Virus record (IMG/VR): IMGVR_UViG_3300004463_000226
Span: 62,001-126,000 of that record
Reading direction: 5' to 3' (one strand)
Source of the DNA: a virus
Length of the DNA: 64,000 nt
A model generated the notes under the pieces. That model did no database searches. It was not told the DNA's origin and saw only the letters and a list, made by a program, of their open reading frames with translations. Of the stretch, positions 46,441 through 55,624 are shown piece by piece. Numbering within the stretch: position 1 is the first letter of the stretch; each line of letters begins with the position of its first letter. Both the position numbers and the translations under genes were made by a program.

Positions 46441-46481
46441 TCTGTTTGATCAATACTATAAAAGAAAAGGTGGTAGTTGAT

Positions 46482-47048
46482 ATGTTTAACAAATTAAAAA
46501 GATTGGTAACTCGATCCACACGTTCTACAGTTTCAAATGAGATTATTGACAGCAGGTTTACAATTCACAGCTCTACAATAGAAAGATTCGTTAAGAAGAG
46601 TCTTCCTGATGTAGATATTAGTTCAGTAAAGGTTAGTATAACACAAAAACCTTACACAAGTAAGTTGCTCGATACACAGGTATATTTGTTTATAAATCAC
46701 ACTCCAGACCAATTAGATACCAAGGAGTATGGTGATATATCTATCATTAATTATATTCCTGATGCTAAAATGATCACTACATTGAAGCCATATATTCATG
46801 ATTGCTATAATGGTGATGTTAGTTTTACTATAGGAAGAGCATTATCGACGCAATATGTATTTATTGAGCTATCTTTATTCAAAGTATTGGCAGAATATAT
46901 TAATGATACTCTGGACATTGCTTATGATGTGAAAAAGCACAGTCTAGTTATTGAAGAATATAAGATGGAGGGGTTGCATGACATTACATTTGCAATCCGT
47001 GTAGTTGATAAAAAGAAAGTAGGAGGAAAGAAATATGCTAGTGTTTGA
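46482..47048 (+). CDS. Partner protein of metalloprotease, module copy 2
   Basis: 188 residues from the ATG after AAAAGGTGG. It is the paralog of the 45175 gene in its C-terminal region. Here it lies upstream of its protease gene and overlaps it by 14 bases, the reverse order to copy 1. The N-terminus is basic (MFNKLKRLVTRSTRS). Function unknown. Confidence 0.6.
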   Translation: MFNKLKRLVTRSTRSTVSNEIIDSRFTIHSSTIERFVKKSLPDVDISSVKVSITQKPYTSKLLDTQVYLFINHTPDQLDTKEYGDISIINYIPDAKMITTLKPYIHDCYNGDVSFTIGRALSTQYVFIELSLFKVLAEYINDTLDIAYDVKKHSLVIEEYKMEGLHDITFAIRVVDKKKVGGKKYASV

Positions 47049-47601
47049 TAAAGTAAGAACTGTTACTCTAACAGATGGTGAAGTTGCTGAAGTCAAGTAT
47101 TGTGAGTTTGAAGGACATCCTGTAGTATATCTTAAAGGCAAACCTTGTATTGCTGCTGCTGGTATGACCGTATTTGAAAGAAACCTCCCTACTATTATAG
47201 TATCCGATCTATTTCTTGATGCTCCAGAACATCTTCAGAAATTTGCAATATATCACGAAATAGGTCATATCGAGAATGGAGATGTCGAGCCTGTAACAGA
47301 AGAAAATCGTATTAAGTCTAAAGATGAATATCGTGAACGTATGAGAGAATATACAAAATATCGATTAACAAATATAGATGAGAGGGAGTTGAAAGCTGAT
47401 TTATATGCTGCTAAAATTGTCGGTTTAGAGAATAGTTTGCTTGCTCTAGGCGCATTGAAAGAAAGTTATATGGACAGACATAGAGAGTTTCGTGATAACA
47501 ATGATGATGAGAAGAAAATAGCATACCATAAAAAGCTTACTAATCTTGCTTTAATGGAACTGTATGCTCGTATTGATTACGTAGCAAAAATGATAGGGTA
47601 G
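47035..47601 (+). CDS. HExxH zinc metalloprotease, module copy 2
   Basis: 188 residues. H74, E75 and H78 in IYHEIGHIENGDV match copy 1 at 44553, as do the beta N-terminus and the DERELKADLYAAKI third-ligand helix. It is closely linked to its partner gene by overlap and ends in a bidirectional terminator. The two proteases share the core but differ over the rest, so the duplication is old. Confidence 0.75.
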   Translation: MLVFDKVRTVTLTDGEVAEVKYCEFEGHPVVYLKGKPCIAAAGMTVFERNLPTIIVSDLFLDAPEHLQKFAIYHEIGHIENGDVEPVTEENRIKSKDEYRERMREYTKYRLTNIDERELKADLYAAKIVGLENSLLALGALKESYMDRHREFRDNNDDEKKIAYHKKLTNLALMELYARIDYVAKMIG

Positions 47602-47620
47602 AATATACCCTATCATTTTT
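47586..47620. terminator. Bidirectional hairpin terminator
   Basis: A 15-bp perfect stem (AAAAATGATAGGGTA and complement) with a GAATA loop at a convergent junction; it gives a T-tract on both strands. Confidence 0.9.
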
Positions 47621-48631
47621 TTATACAAGTTTGTATCTTATTTGGTGTGTAAGAGACTCCACTTTTTTAGGATCATAGTTTTTTAATAATCCTCTTGTAA
47701 CCAAGTGGAAATCTTTATGTTTAGCAAAGTCATAAGGCTTAACTAGACTATAGTGTCGGTCGAAATACTCTCGTCCAGAATTTAGAACAGTTGTAACAAA
47801 TCCGCTACAGAAATACGCATCATCTCGTTCACTAATTTTACCAAATTGGTGTAAGAATAGTCCTGTAAAGTCATATTTAAAGTTTTCCTTATTGTCTTTA
47901 AAGTATTGGAGTTTCTGCTCCATTAATTCTTTTTCTTCTTTAGTAACAAATGTTACGTAAAGAGAATAAGTTGCTGTATCGGCTACATCTTCATATAGAC
48001 CAGCATTTCTACTCTCTTTTACGAATACTCCAATCAATGGATTATTCTTATACTTTCTACCAAAGCTATACATGTTTTCTAATCCAGTGTCAAATGAAAT
48101 ACTTGAGTGACTATATGGATTCTTAGTTACCGCCTTAATAGCATTAGATAGAACTGTTCCAGAGTGACTCAGTACCACATATACAGGATATAGTTCCTCA
48201 ACATGATTAGATGATTCAGTCAGAGGAACATGTGCCCATTCCCACTTATATGTCTCAGCAACATGGTTACCATATTTGTATTGTAATGGTTTATCAATAG
48301 CTTCCCCTACTTTTATTTTACCAACAACTTTGAGCTTAACAGGTGTAGTTACCCAAACCTCACCAGTTAAACTTGCATCGGGAACTTCATTATTAGTTAT
48401 TTTCCTTATTTCAATAGCGTCATAGTTTTCTGGTTCATGGACAAAGAACTCTTTACCTGAGAGATTGGTAGCCATTCCCACTAGGCAACCATCTATTGTA
48501 GGAGCAAAAGATGATCTACCTGTTCTACCCTCCTCATAACCATTCTTAGTCAAATAGTTAACTGGTATTCTAGGATGTAATGTTTGACCATTAAGATTAG
48601 ATTCACTTAAATGAAATATCTTCTCATGCAT
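47621..48631 (-). CDS. NlpC/P60-superfamily (YiiX-like) hydrolase-type protein, 336 aa
   Basis: Residues 150-310 follow the YiiX/NlpC permuted papain-like layout: a HSSISFD motif (catalytic His region) is followed by MYSFGRKYKNNPLIG and then YFCSGFVTTVL with the catalytic Cys. The N-terminal 130 residues (HLSESNLNGQTLHPRIP, NYLTKNGYEEG) form a separate beta domain that I have seen paired with this fold in Firmicutes and their phages. It could cut a peptide or lipid bond; target unknown. It follows the zinc-finger/nuclease gene by 17 bases. The start at 48631 is preferred to a GTG one codon earlier. Confidence 0.65.
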   Translation of the reverse strand: MHEKIFHLSESNLNGQTLHPRIPVNYLTKNGYEEGRTGRSSFAPTIDGCLVGMATNLSGKEFFVHEPENYDAIEIRKITNNEVPDASLTGEVWVTTPVKLKVVGKIKVGEAIDKPLQYKYGNHVAETYKWEWAHVPLTESSNHVEELYPVYVVLSHSGTVLSNAIKAVTKNPYSHSSISFDTGLENMYSFGRKYKNNPLIGVFVKESRNAGLYEDVADTATYSLYVTFVTKEEKELMEQKLQYFKDNKENFKYDFTGLFLHQFGKISERDDAYFCSGFVTTVLNSGREYFDRHYSLVKPYDFAKHKDFHLVTRGLLKNYDPKKVESLTHQIRYKLV

Positions 48632-48648
48632 CACGCTCCCTTCTTCTA

Positions 48649-49740
48649 CTATTGAAAAGACCCTGTAGCCAAACGATTAAGAACCTCTTTTTTCATATCA
48701 CGAATACCATTAGCTAAAGTTACACTAAATTCAGTAGTATTATTCATCATACCAGCATACTCAGCATTCATGATATCTAATAAATAATGTAATTCATCTT
48801 TAGTTGCATCTGGATGAGCGATCTGTCTATAATGATTCATCAAGACTTCTTTACGCTCAAATAATTTTACATCCTTTGATGTAGGATTAAATGCACCGTA
48901 TTTTTTCTGATTCTCAATTTCTCTTAATGAGATGTCACCCATAGATTCAAGAACCACATCTGTTGTAGACTCGGCTAAGATAAATACTGGCTCATCTAGC
49001 GTTCCTTTATCAGCAAACTCCTTCTTCTTTCTCATCATGAAGTCAAACATTGTGTCATAATTTTTATTAACAATTTTAATGTAACTGAACTCTTTCTGAC
49101 TCATCATGACATCATCTTTTAATTTCTCTTTTACCTTATCCACACCTTGAATCTTATGATGTGTATTCGGGTTATCTCCACCATCTTTAATCTCGATTTC
49201 TAAGTTAAGAGATGGAATAAATATATCTGGGATATAAAACTTCTCTTGACCTTCATAAATGTAATAATACGTGTGTGGTGAAGGTGACATAATATCGTCT
49301 GATTCAAAGTGCATAAACACATCTAGGAACTGTAGAAAGTCTAATTCATAAGATCCCGTATAAGGAACCTTTCTGTTGTCGCTCCATTCATATTCACCAG
49401 ATATAGAACGATTAGCTAACATTTTACGTTGCTGCTCTGGGTCGTTTAGTAAATGAACTCTACCATACTTACCAATCATTCTTTCTTTAAATTCTTTCTT
49501 GTACTTTTCCTTACAAGCTTCCATTTCACAGAACCGTGCATATTTATTAGTTGCACTATTCCATTTAGTGGGCATTTTACAAACTACGCAATTACCATGT
49601 TCTTTTCCTGTTTTAGTGTAATAATAATATTGTGCCGCAGTAAAGTCTTTAGGAATAGATTCATGGTGCTCTGTTTCCAAATGCCCGTATAAATCTTCTT
49701 GCTCGTTAAACTTGTCATTACAAATAGGACATTTATACAT
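48649..49740 (-). CDS. Zinc-finger protein with PD-(D/E)xK nuclease-like domain, 363 aa
   Basis: An N-terminal C2H2 finger (C4, C7, H20, H25) is followed by a second Cys cluster (CVVC ... FCEMEAC, residues about 52-78). Residues 125-185 then carry the nuclease-like order SYELDFLQFLD, then YIPDIFIPSLNLEIEIKDG, fitting the D-ExK core of Vsr/PD-(D/E)xK enzymes. The C-terminal 120 residues are helical. It may be a homing or DNA-processing endonuclease. A head-related role is also possible given the virion neighbours. It sits upstream of the NlpC/P60-like gene in a two-gene operon. Confidence 0.6.
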   Translation of the reverse strand: MYKCPICNDKFNEQEDLYGHLETEHHESIPKDFTAAQYYYYTKTGKEHGNCVVCKMPTKWNSATNKYARFCEMEACKEKYKKEFKERMIGKYGRVHLLNDPEQQRKMLANRSISGEYEWSDNRKVPYTGSYELDFLQFLDVFMHFESDDIMSPSPHTYYYIYEGQEKFYIPDIFIPSLNLEIEIKDGGDNPNTHHKIQGVDKVKEKLKDDVMMSQKEFSYIKIVNKNYDTMFDFMMRKKKEFADKGTLDEPVFILAESTTDVVLESMGDISLREIENQKKYGAFNPTSKDVKLFERKEVLMNHYRQIAHPDATKDELHYLLDIMNAEYAGMMNNTTEFSVTLANGIRDMKKEVLNRLATGSFQ

Positions 49741-49786
49741 ATCTATTATACCTCCAACAGTAATATGTTAATTTAATGTTTTCGAA

Positions 49787-49803
49787 TATATATTATTTAT
49801 ATG
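49787..49803 (+). promoter_or_regulatory. TATATATTATTTATATG promoter-like motif
   Basis: The motif lies about 14 bases ahead of the frame-disrupted gene, in a 76-base divergent intergenic region. It matches the TATATATTAT core seen elsewhere. Confidence 0.4.
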
Positions 49804-49816
49804 AGGTGATATAATA

Positions 49817-50349
49817 ATGGAAAAGCAATTACATACTACAACGGAAGAAATACTAAAAAGAAAGGTTCCTCCAGTTAAGAATTTTCATGGTCTAGGAAAC
49901 CTGAGCATGGCACAGGTTTCTGGACTTCTACATATATTGAAGGACAAGGATCTGAATGGACAGACTTTGCAGTAGAAGATAATGGATGGGAACATCATAA
50001 GCAAGGATTCATCCTTACTCCAAAAAAGGATGCTCGAATTTTACATATCACATCTAAGAAGTCTGTTGATTTCTTATATGAAAATTATCTTTGTCAAGAT
50101 TTGATGCATAAGAGTTTATCAGAAGTTATTAAACCTATAGACTTTGAAAAACTTGCTAAAGATTATGACGGATTACATGTTCTTGGTAGATATGTTGCTG
50201 ACTTTGATCCTGATTTTGAGGATGATGGTGTACTGTTTAGAAGGCATCGTATGGATATAACTTTCCATAGTTGGGATGTAGAGTCAACAGTATGGTTCAG
50301 ATGGTGTTTTGAAGATGAGGTTGAAAAATATGTGTATAAGAGGGAATGA
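49817..50349 (+). pseudogene. Frame-disrupted gene (GFW-motif protein)
   Basis: A good ATG after GAGGTGAT opens a 52-codon frame that stops near 49975. The continuation in the next frame (about 49879-50349) encodes a consistent sequence: WSRKPEHGTGFWTSTY, a TPKKDARILHITS segment, DFEKLAKDYDGLHV and a WDVESTVWFRW motif. This resembles a bacterial family with a GLWxS motif. No start codon is available in that frame upstream of 50098. The two frames could join by a -1 slip at TTT (49883-85). Programmed shift, decay and sequence error cannot be separated here. Confidence 0.55.
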
Positions 50350-50402
50350 TTTCCCCCTTTTTTGACGTCGTACATATAATTAAAATTAGTGGAGGTGTTT
50401 AT

Positions 50403-50978
50403 ATGATATTTGGTAATATAAACAGTGTAGTAGAAAGTGTTAAGATTACACCAGAATCCAATCCAGACGGATTGATGGTGGATGGTGTATGGAACTCAAT
50501 TGAGTGGATGGATACGCAACCGTTTAGATTAAGAAGTGAGCTTCTTGTCATAAAAGATAATAAAATATTCTTACAACTTAGAGACAAACCTGATCAGTAT
50601 AATAGAAGATATAAGATACCAGGAGGAGGGACTGAACCAGGAGTTAGTTTAATAGACCAAGCTAAAAAAGAATGTGAAGAAGAGGCTCGTATTAAAACAA
50701 AGAATGTTGTTGATACAGGAATAGTATTTACAACAAACTATGGAGAGAATTATCCTGAGTGGCAAGTCAAAGATTTACATCCTCGTGGTTTAAAATATGA
50801 AGGGGTCATAACTCATGTGTTAGTTGGTTGGTATGATGGTAAATACACAGGGCATGTTCATGAAAAGGATAAAGATGAGAAGATGATTAGGGATGGAAAG
50901 TTTTATGATATATCTAATATCAAGTATTTATTGAGCAAGACTCATATAGATGCACTTAAGAGAGTAAATGTTATTTAA
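50403..50978 (+). CDS. Nudix hydrolase, 191 aa
   Basis: Residues 74-96 carry the Nudix box (GGGTEPGVSLIDQAKKECEEEA), with the KECEEE acidic cluster that binds metal; the Arg of the classic REUxEE motif is Lys. Nudix enzymes cleave X-linked nucleoside diphosphates such as nucleotide sugars, ADP-ribose or damaged dNTPs. The start at 50403 follows GGAGGTG; an upstream frame start at 50346 lacks a ribosome site. It stands alone, closed by a terminator. Confidence 0.8.
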   Translation: MIFGNINSVVESVKITPESNPDGLMVDGVWNSIEWMDTQPFRLRSELLVIKDNKIFLQLRDKPDQYNRRYKIPGGGTEPGVSLIDQAKKECEEEARIKTKNVVDTGIVFTTNYGENYPEWQVKDLHPRGLKYEGVITHVLVGWYDGKYTGHVHEKDKDEKMIRDGKFYDISNIKYLLSKTHIDALKRVNVI

Positions 50979-50980
50979 TG

Positions 50981-51002
50981 ATAAAGGACACTAGTCCTTT
51001 AT
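50981..51002 (+). terminator. Hairpin terminator
   Basis: A 9-bp stem (ATAAAGGAC and complement) with an ACTA loop and T8. Confidence 0.9.
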
Positions 51003-51080
51003 TTTTTTTGTATAAATTCGTATATTATATTTTACTTTAACTACATTTTATTAAAATATACAGTTTTGCGAGGTGATATC

Positions 51081-51509
51081 TTGGCTTTCAAGTATGAAGT
51101 AGGATTTGGTCTAGATAATTTCCAAAAGGCTAAAATTCTAAATGCTAAAGAATCAGTAGTTCAGATGATCCTCAACATGTTTATGATGCGTCCAGGGAAC
51201 ATGCCTTCAATGCCGCATTTAGGAATTAATATTCAAAGCTATCTGTATAGGCAAGATGGTGATGTTGATTTAGAAGGTTTAAGAACTAAGATTTTTTCAA
51301 ATTGTACCGATCTACTATCATTCTTAACCTTTGGTGACATCAAAGTATTCTTTGCACCATACAATGGTCAATCTGTTCTTGTGACAGTTATTCCTATTCA
51401 GGGCTTGGAGTCTTCTGCGAGCGACGTCTTAATGGTAGGATTTACAAAGGACACTAACAATGATCTCTTGTTCAGCTATAAATTTGAGCAGGGACAAATA
51501 TTCAATTAA
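51081..51509 (+). CDS. Baseplate wedge protein, gp25/GPW-like
   Basis: 142 residues. The core RPGNMPSMPHLGINIQSYLY (from about residue 38), followed by an acidic helix, matches the gp25/GPW family, which joins wedge arms to the sheath in contractile tails. The family usually runs 110-150 residues. A TTG start at 51081, nine bases after AGGTGAT, is preferred: a TTG at 51066 lies ahead of the site. It is followed 18 bases later by the gp26-like gene. Confidence 0.75.
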   Translation: MAFKYEVGFGLDNFQKAKILNAKESVVQMILNMFMMRPGNMPSMPHLGINIQSYLYRQDGDVDLEGLRTKIFSNCTDLLSFLTFGDIKVFFAPYNGQSVLVTVIPIQGLESSASDVLMVGFTKDTNNDLLFSYKFEQGQIFN

Positions 51510-51527
51510 AGGAGGACATGAACGAAT

Positions 51528-53359
51528 ATGTCAGATCAAAATTTTACTCCAGATTTAACGCAAATGGTACAAAATGAGCAACAGCGCGTGCAAATGCAAC
51601 AACCTATTACAGGACAAGTTCCTCAACAACCAGTGGTGCAACAGGCTGTTTATCAAGCACCCCAGCAACAAATTATTACAAATGTGATTGGTGATCAGCA
51701 ATTAGCTCGTCCAGTATTACCACAAGATGGTATTATTACATCACCAGCATCATCTCCTTCATCAGGTCTAGTTATCAATGATGCTGAACTTGTTACTCCT
51801 AAAGAGAATCATCCTATTCCAGGGGAACTATCTGAAGAAACATTGTCTAACATTCAGCAATATATGGATGATGTAGAAGGCTCTGATGAAGATATTATGA
51901 GAAATATCGAGCAACGTATGGCATTAGCAGTACAGCCACCAAACGTGGATGAAGAAGCGTTCTATGCACAACAAGAACAGCAAGAAGCACAACAGCCAAA
52001 GAAACAAGAAGCTGCTGAAGAAGATACTAGATCTATAGAAGAGATTGCTCAAGAGCGTGAAGATAAGTTCAATGAAGCTATTGTTCTTATTGATAAGCTC
52101 GGCGGTGGAACTAATATTAACTTCACAGCTGAAGAGCGTGAGAAACTTCAACACGCTAAAACTATTAGATTAAATGAAATTGAAACAGTAGACATCAAGA
52201 AGTTCAAGACTAAAAAATCCAAAACAAATGTTGCCAACATCTTGAAACGTCAACCATCTGTTAATACAACACCAATCGTATTACCTGCTTCAGGCTATAC
52301 GGCATCAGTTAAGGGTCTCTCTACTTATGAAATTATTTCATTAATGCAAAGTACAGAGAATCCATTAATTGACAGTGAAACAAAATGGTCAGTTCTTCAC
52401 AGCAAACTAGTTAACACTAGTATCGGTGAATTGAACTTTAATGATTTCTTACGGGCAACATCATCAACTGATTACAACATGATTATCTTCGGACTATTGT
52501 GTGCAACATACCCAGCTGATGATAAATTACCAGTTAACTGTGTTAACCCTAAATGCGGTAAACCATTTGAGCATGATTACAATGTACGTAGCTTGATTCG
52601 TGCAGAGAAAATGACGGATCGTCTAAAAGAAATGGTAGTTAGAACAGTAGATGCATCTCATACTGAAGAGACAGCTAAACAAGCTCATGCAGATTCTTTA
52701 GTAGGAAAAGTTGAAACTATCACACTACCATCTAGCGGCTATGTACTTGATCTTTATGTACAATCAGCTCATGAATTAATTTATAACTCAGTTAAAGCTA
52801 TGAGCGAAAACACTGATGATAAGCTTAGACAAGCTGGAGTTATGGCTACTGTTGTTAAAACAGCATTTATTCCTGACCCAGATGCTCCAGGCGAATACTT
52901 TGAAATTGATGATGCTGCTGAGATTACACAAGTTGTATACAGCTTAGACAATAAAGATATTCTAGTATTGTCTAAACAAAGCGAACTTCTATTAGAAGAC
53001 ATTGCATTTGATTTCGGTCTAATGAATGTTAAATGTCCTCATTGCGGAGACTATCGTGAAGAAGTACCGTTCGACATTGAATCCATACTTTTTTACCGAT
53101 ATCAACAGGAGATGAATACGAGCGTCGAATAGATCAATTCTACTCTTTCTACGACGAAATGCTTGAACTCTTCAAGGGTCAGATGACCCTTGAAGAGATT
53201 CAATATGGTCTGTCATATAAAGAGGCTCTGAGATTTCGAGATACTCGTATTAAACGATTAAAAAAGGAAAAAGAAGAAATGGAGCTAGAGCGACAGGCTG
53301 AGGCGGAAAGACACGCACGGGAGGCTGCTCGTAATAAAATTATCCTCCCGAACAAGTAA
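51528..53359 (+). CDS. gp26-like baseplate hub assembly chaperone, with probable -1 frameshift to a gp51-like extension
   Basis: The zero-frame product (51528-53132, 534 aa) has a Gln/Pro-rich N-terminus, then the T4 gp26-like pattern with LPASGYTASVKGLSTYEI, a FLRATSSTDYNMIIF-like helix and a zinc pair CVNPKC ... CPHC. It stops at 53132. The -1 frame is open from 53081 to 53359 and encodes GDEYERRIDQFYSFYDEML, then MTLEEIQYGLSYKEALRFR and a charged tail: a recognisable partner domain with no start codon near its beginning. A T6 run at 53088-53096 allows a Phe tRNA to slip from TTT to TTT. A 53159 ATG could start a shorter separate product, but the coding signal begins before it. Confidence 0.72.
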
Positions 53360-53401
53360 ACCCCTACCTGTTGATATCGTATTAATGAGAGGGGTATAAA
53401 A

Positions 53402-53791
53402 ATGGACACAATGGTCGAGGTATTTAATCAGTTAACTCATAATGAGTTAGCTGGTTTTTCTTTATTTGAATCTCTGTTAGGGGATCATTATGAGAAATTC
53501 AGGTATTATTATCAGAGTACTAAGAATATTCCCAAGAGTACAACTAAAAGTGTTAAAGGTATTTCTTGTTTCTGTAGCGATGATGGTATAGTTGTTGAGA
53601 CAGCTTTTAAAACTGATAAGGGATGTAATGAATATCTTTCTTATCTACAGCCGTTTATACTATATCCAAATAATGATTACTTCCGTTTCAATGCAGAAAT
53701 TAGAGGAGGTAAAAAATTAAACATCTCAATAGAGAATAAAAGTATCTCTAGGGAGGATGAAATATATGAAGATAGATTTAATTCCTACTAA
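53402..53791 (+). CDS. Hypothetical protein, 129 aa, upstream of RNA polymerase beta'
   Basis: An alpha/beta protein with a Cys-containing SCFCSDDG segment and an aromatic-rich LQPFILYPNNDYFRF strand. It follows GAGAGGGG and overlaps the polymerase gene start by 26 bases, so the two are likely translated together. No family is recognised. A polymerase-associated role is possible only from its position. Confidence 0.6.
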   Translation: MDTMVEVFNQLTHNELAGFSLFESLLGDHYEKFRYYYQSTKNIPKSTTKSVKGISCFCSDDGIVVETAFKTDKGCNEYLSYLQPFILYPNNDYFRFNAEIRGGKKLNISIENKSISREDEIYEDRFNSY

Positions 53792-55355
53792 AAAATTTAT
53801 TGTAGCGAATGGTCTTAAAGAGGTAAGTAACTCTATCTTATTCGAAAAAGGAAGTATCCCTACAACGGATGGTTTATTATCAACTGATATCTTTGGAGTA
53901 TCCGTTAGACAGCGACGTGAAACATATGCTTTCATTAGGCTAAATGGACATTTCTTACATCCATTTATTTACAAGTTACTTAAGCGTATGAATCGTAACT
54001 TTGAGTCTATTGTATACGGAAGAAAGAAGTTTATTATTGATAGTAAAGGGCAATTGGTTGAAGATGAAAAAGGTCAATCAGGTTTAGAGTTCTTATATAA
54101 GAACTGGGATAATATTAACTTCCAAAAAAATAACAGTACGATTCGTAATGAACGTATTGATGTATTAAATTCTTATGATAAGAATACAATCTTTACAGAG
54201 TTCTGGGTTGTAATTCCAGCATTCTATCGTGACGTAAACTTACAGTCATCAGCACAAGGGAAAGTTTCTCACCATGAAATAAACGATAAGTATGCTAAAC
54301 TCATTCGTTTTGCCCAAGCACTAAATAATGATAACAATTTTGACTTTGTATTAAACCAAACTAGAGCAAAAGTTCAAGAGTGTTTGGTCGAGATCTATGA
54401 CTTACTTAAAGGAAAACTGGAGAAGAAACACGGTCTAATTCGTAAATCCCTTCTAGGAAAGTCTATAGACTATGGTTCTCGGTCGGTTATCTCAGCTCCT
54501 GTATTTAACTCAAATACACCTGAGGAAATGAATATTGACTTCTATCACTGTGGAGTTCCATTAGCACAATGCTGTTCACTATTTACTCCATTCATTGTTG
54601 CATGGGTAAAAAGGTTTTTCCAGCGTGAGATAGAAAAGATAGGATCTAAATATCCTGTTAAGAGAAAAGATGGTACGATTGAATACATTCAGCTTAAAGA
54701 TCCAGCTCTTTATTTTAATGAAGAGTATATTAAGAAACAAATTGATCGTTTTGTATTCAGTCCAACTGACCGTTTTGATCCAATTGAATTACCTGTTGAA
54801 GATAAAAACTTTACAGGAAAAGTATACTTAACATTCTCTGGTCGATTCTATGACCATAAGAAACCAGAAACAGAATCTCCATTAACACAACGTCCAGCTA
54901 CATGGTGTGATGTATTATATCAGGCTGCTGTTGATGTAACATCTGATAAAATGGTATGGATAACTCGTTATCCACTACTAGATTACTTTGGTATGTTACC
55001 AAATAAGATATCTGTTCTAAGTACACATAAAACACAAGCTATGTATGTTGGTGGCAAACTGTATACTCACTATCCTATAGTAGATACAACTCTATCTAAA
55101 GATAGATTATCCATCAACTTCATTGATACCGTAACTATGTCTAACCTATACCTTGCAGGATTGGGTGGTGACTACGACGGAGACCAAGTAACACTAAAAG
55201 GTGTTTATTCACAAGAAGCATGTGCTGAAGCAGAAAAAATCATGAAGTCTAAAGCTCATATCTTGAGTATCTATGGACAAAACATGCGTAAGACAACAAA
55301 TGAAGGTGTACAGACATTATACATGCTCACTAAGTTTGACAATAAGGCGGGATAA
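53766..55355 (+). CDS. Phage RNA polymerase beta' subunit, N-terminal half
   Basis: 529 residues. The order of landmarks matches bacterial beta': an N-terminal clamp part (TTDGLLSTDIFGV), a LRKGKRVDYSGRSV-like GKSIDYGSRSVISAP, then FYHCGVPLAQCCSLFTPFIV, and the catalytic double-psi barrel loop GGDYDGDQV (D469, D471, D473). It ends shortly after the NILSP-like and LYMLTK segments, exactly where beta' is split in phiKZ-type jumbo phages. The other half and beta are not in this window. The start at 53766 is preferred over 53757, which touches the ribosome site. Confidence 0.88.
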   Translation: MKIDLIPTKKFIVANGLKEVSNSILFEKGSIPTTDGLLSTDIFGVSVRQRRETYAFIRLNGHFLHPFIYKLLKRMNRNFESIVYGRKKFIIDSKGQLVEDEKGQSGLEFLYKNWDNINFQKNNSTIRNERIDVLNSYDKNTIFTEFWVVIPAFYRDVNLQSSAQGKVSHHEINDKYAKLIRFAQALNNDNNFDFVLNQTRAKVQECLVEIYDLLKGKLEKKHGLIRKSLLGKSIDYGSRSVISAPVFNSNTPEEMNIDFYHCGVPLAQCCSLFTPFIVAWVKRFFQREIEKIGSKYPVKRKDGTIEYIQLKDPALYFNEEYIKKQIDRFVFSPTDRFDPIELPVEDKNFTGKVYLTFSGRFYDHKKPETESPLTQRPATWCDVLYQAAVDVTSDKMVWITRYPLLDYFGMLPNKISVLSTHKTQAMYVGGKLYTHYPIVDTTLSKDRLSINFIDTVTMSNLYLAGLGGDYDGDQVTLKGVYSQEACAEAEKIMKSKAHILSIYGQNMRKTTNEGVQTLYMLTKFDNKAG

Positions 55356-55358
55356 TAA

Positions 55359-55535
55359 ATGAAATCTCTTGAAGAATATTTAAAAGAGAATAATGACATG
55401 GGGATTATTGACCATAGAATCCGAGTCATTGTCAATAAAGATGGGAATCCAGAGTTTTATATACATGCCCTTGGACATGATAGTGATACTCTTGATTTTA
55501 AGGTAGAAGGAAATATACTCATACCTAAACGCTAG
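55359..55535 (+). CDS. Small hypothetical protein, 58 aa
   Basis: It begins three bases after the polymerase stop. It has an acidic N-terminal helix (KSLEEYLKENND) and beta strands with a short HALGHDSDTL turn. It ends nine bases before a terminator hairpin. The tight packing supports it; no family is recognised. Confidence 0.55.
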   Translation: MKSLEEYLKENNDMGIIDHRIRVIVNKDGNPEFYIHALGHDSDTLDFKVEGNILIPKR

Positions 55536-55544
55536 TTAACAAAT

Positions 55545-55571
55545 TGACAGGTAGGACTTTCCTACCTGTCA
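55545..55571 (+). terminator. Hairpin terminator after the RNA polymerase operon
   Basis: An 11-bp stem (TGACAGGTAGG and complement) with a five-base loop and downstream T7. Confidence 0.85.
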
Positions 55572-55624
55572 TATATTATTTTTTTATAAACACTATCCTA
55601 AATAGATAGAGGGAGATGAGAAAC

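Noticed and set aside
53159-53359. Independent small gene starting at ATG 53159
   Set aside because: The coding signal in this frame begins before the ATG, so a frameshifted extension of the gp26-like protein fits better; internal initiation is not excluded.
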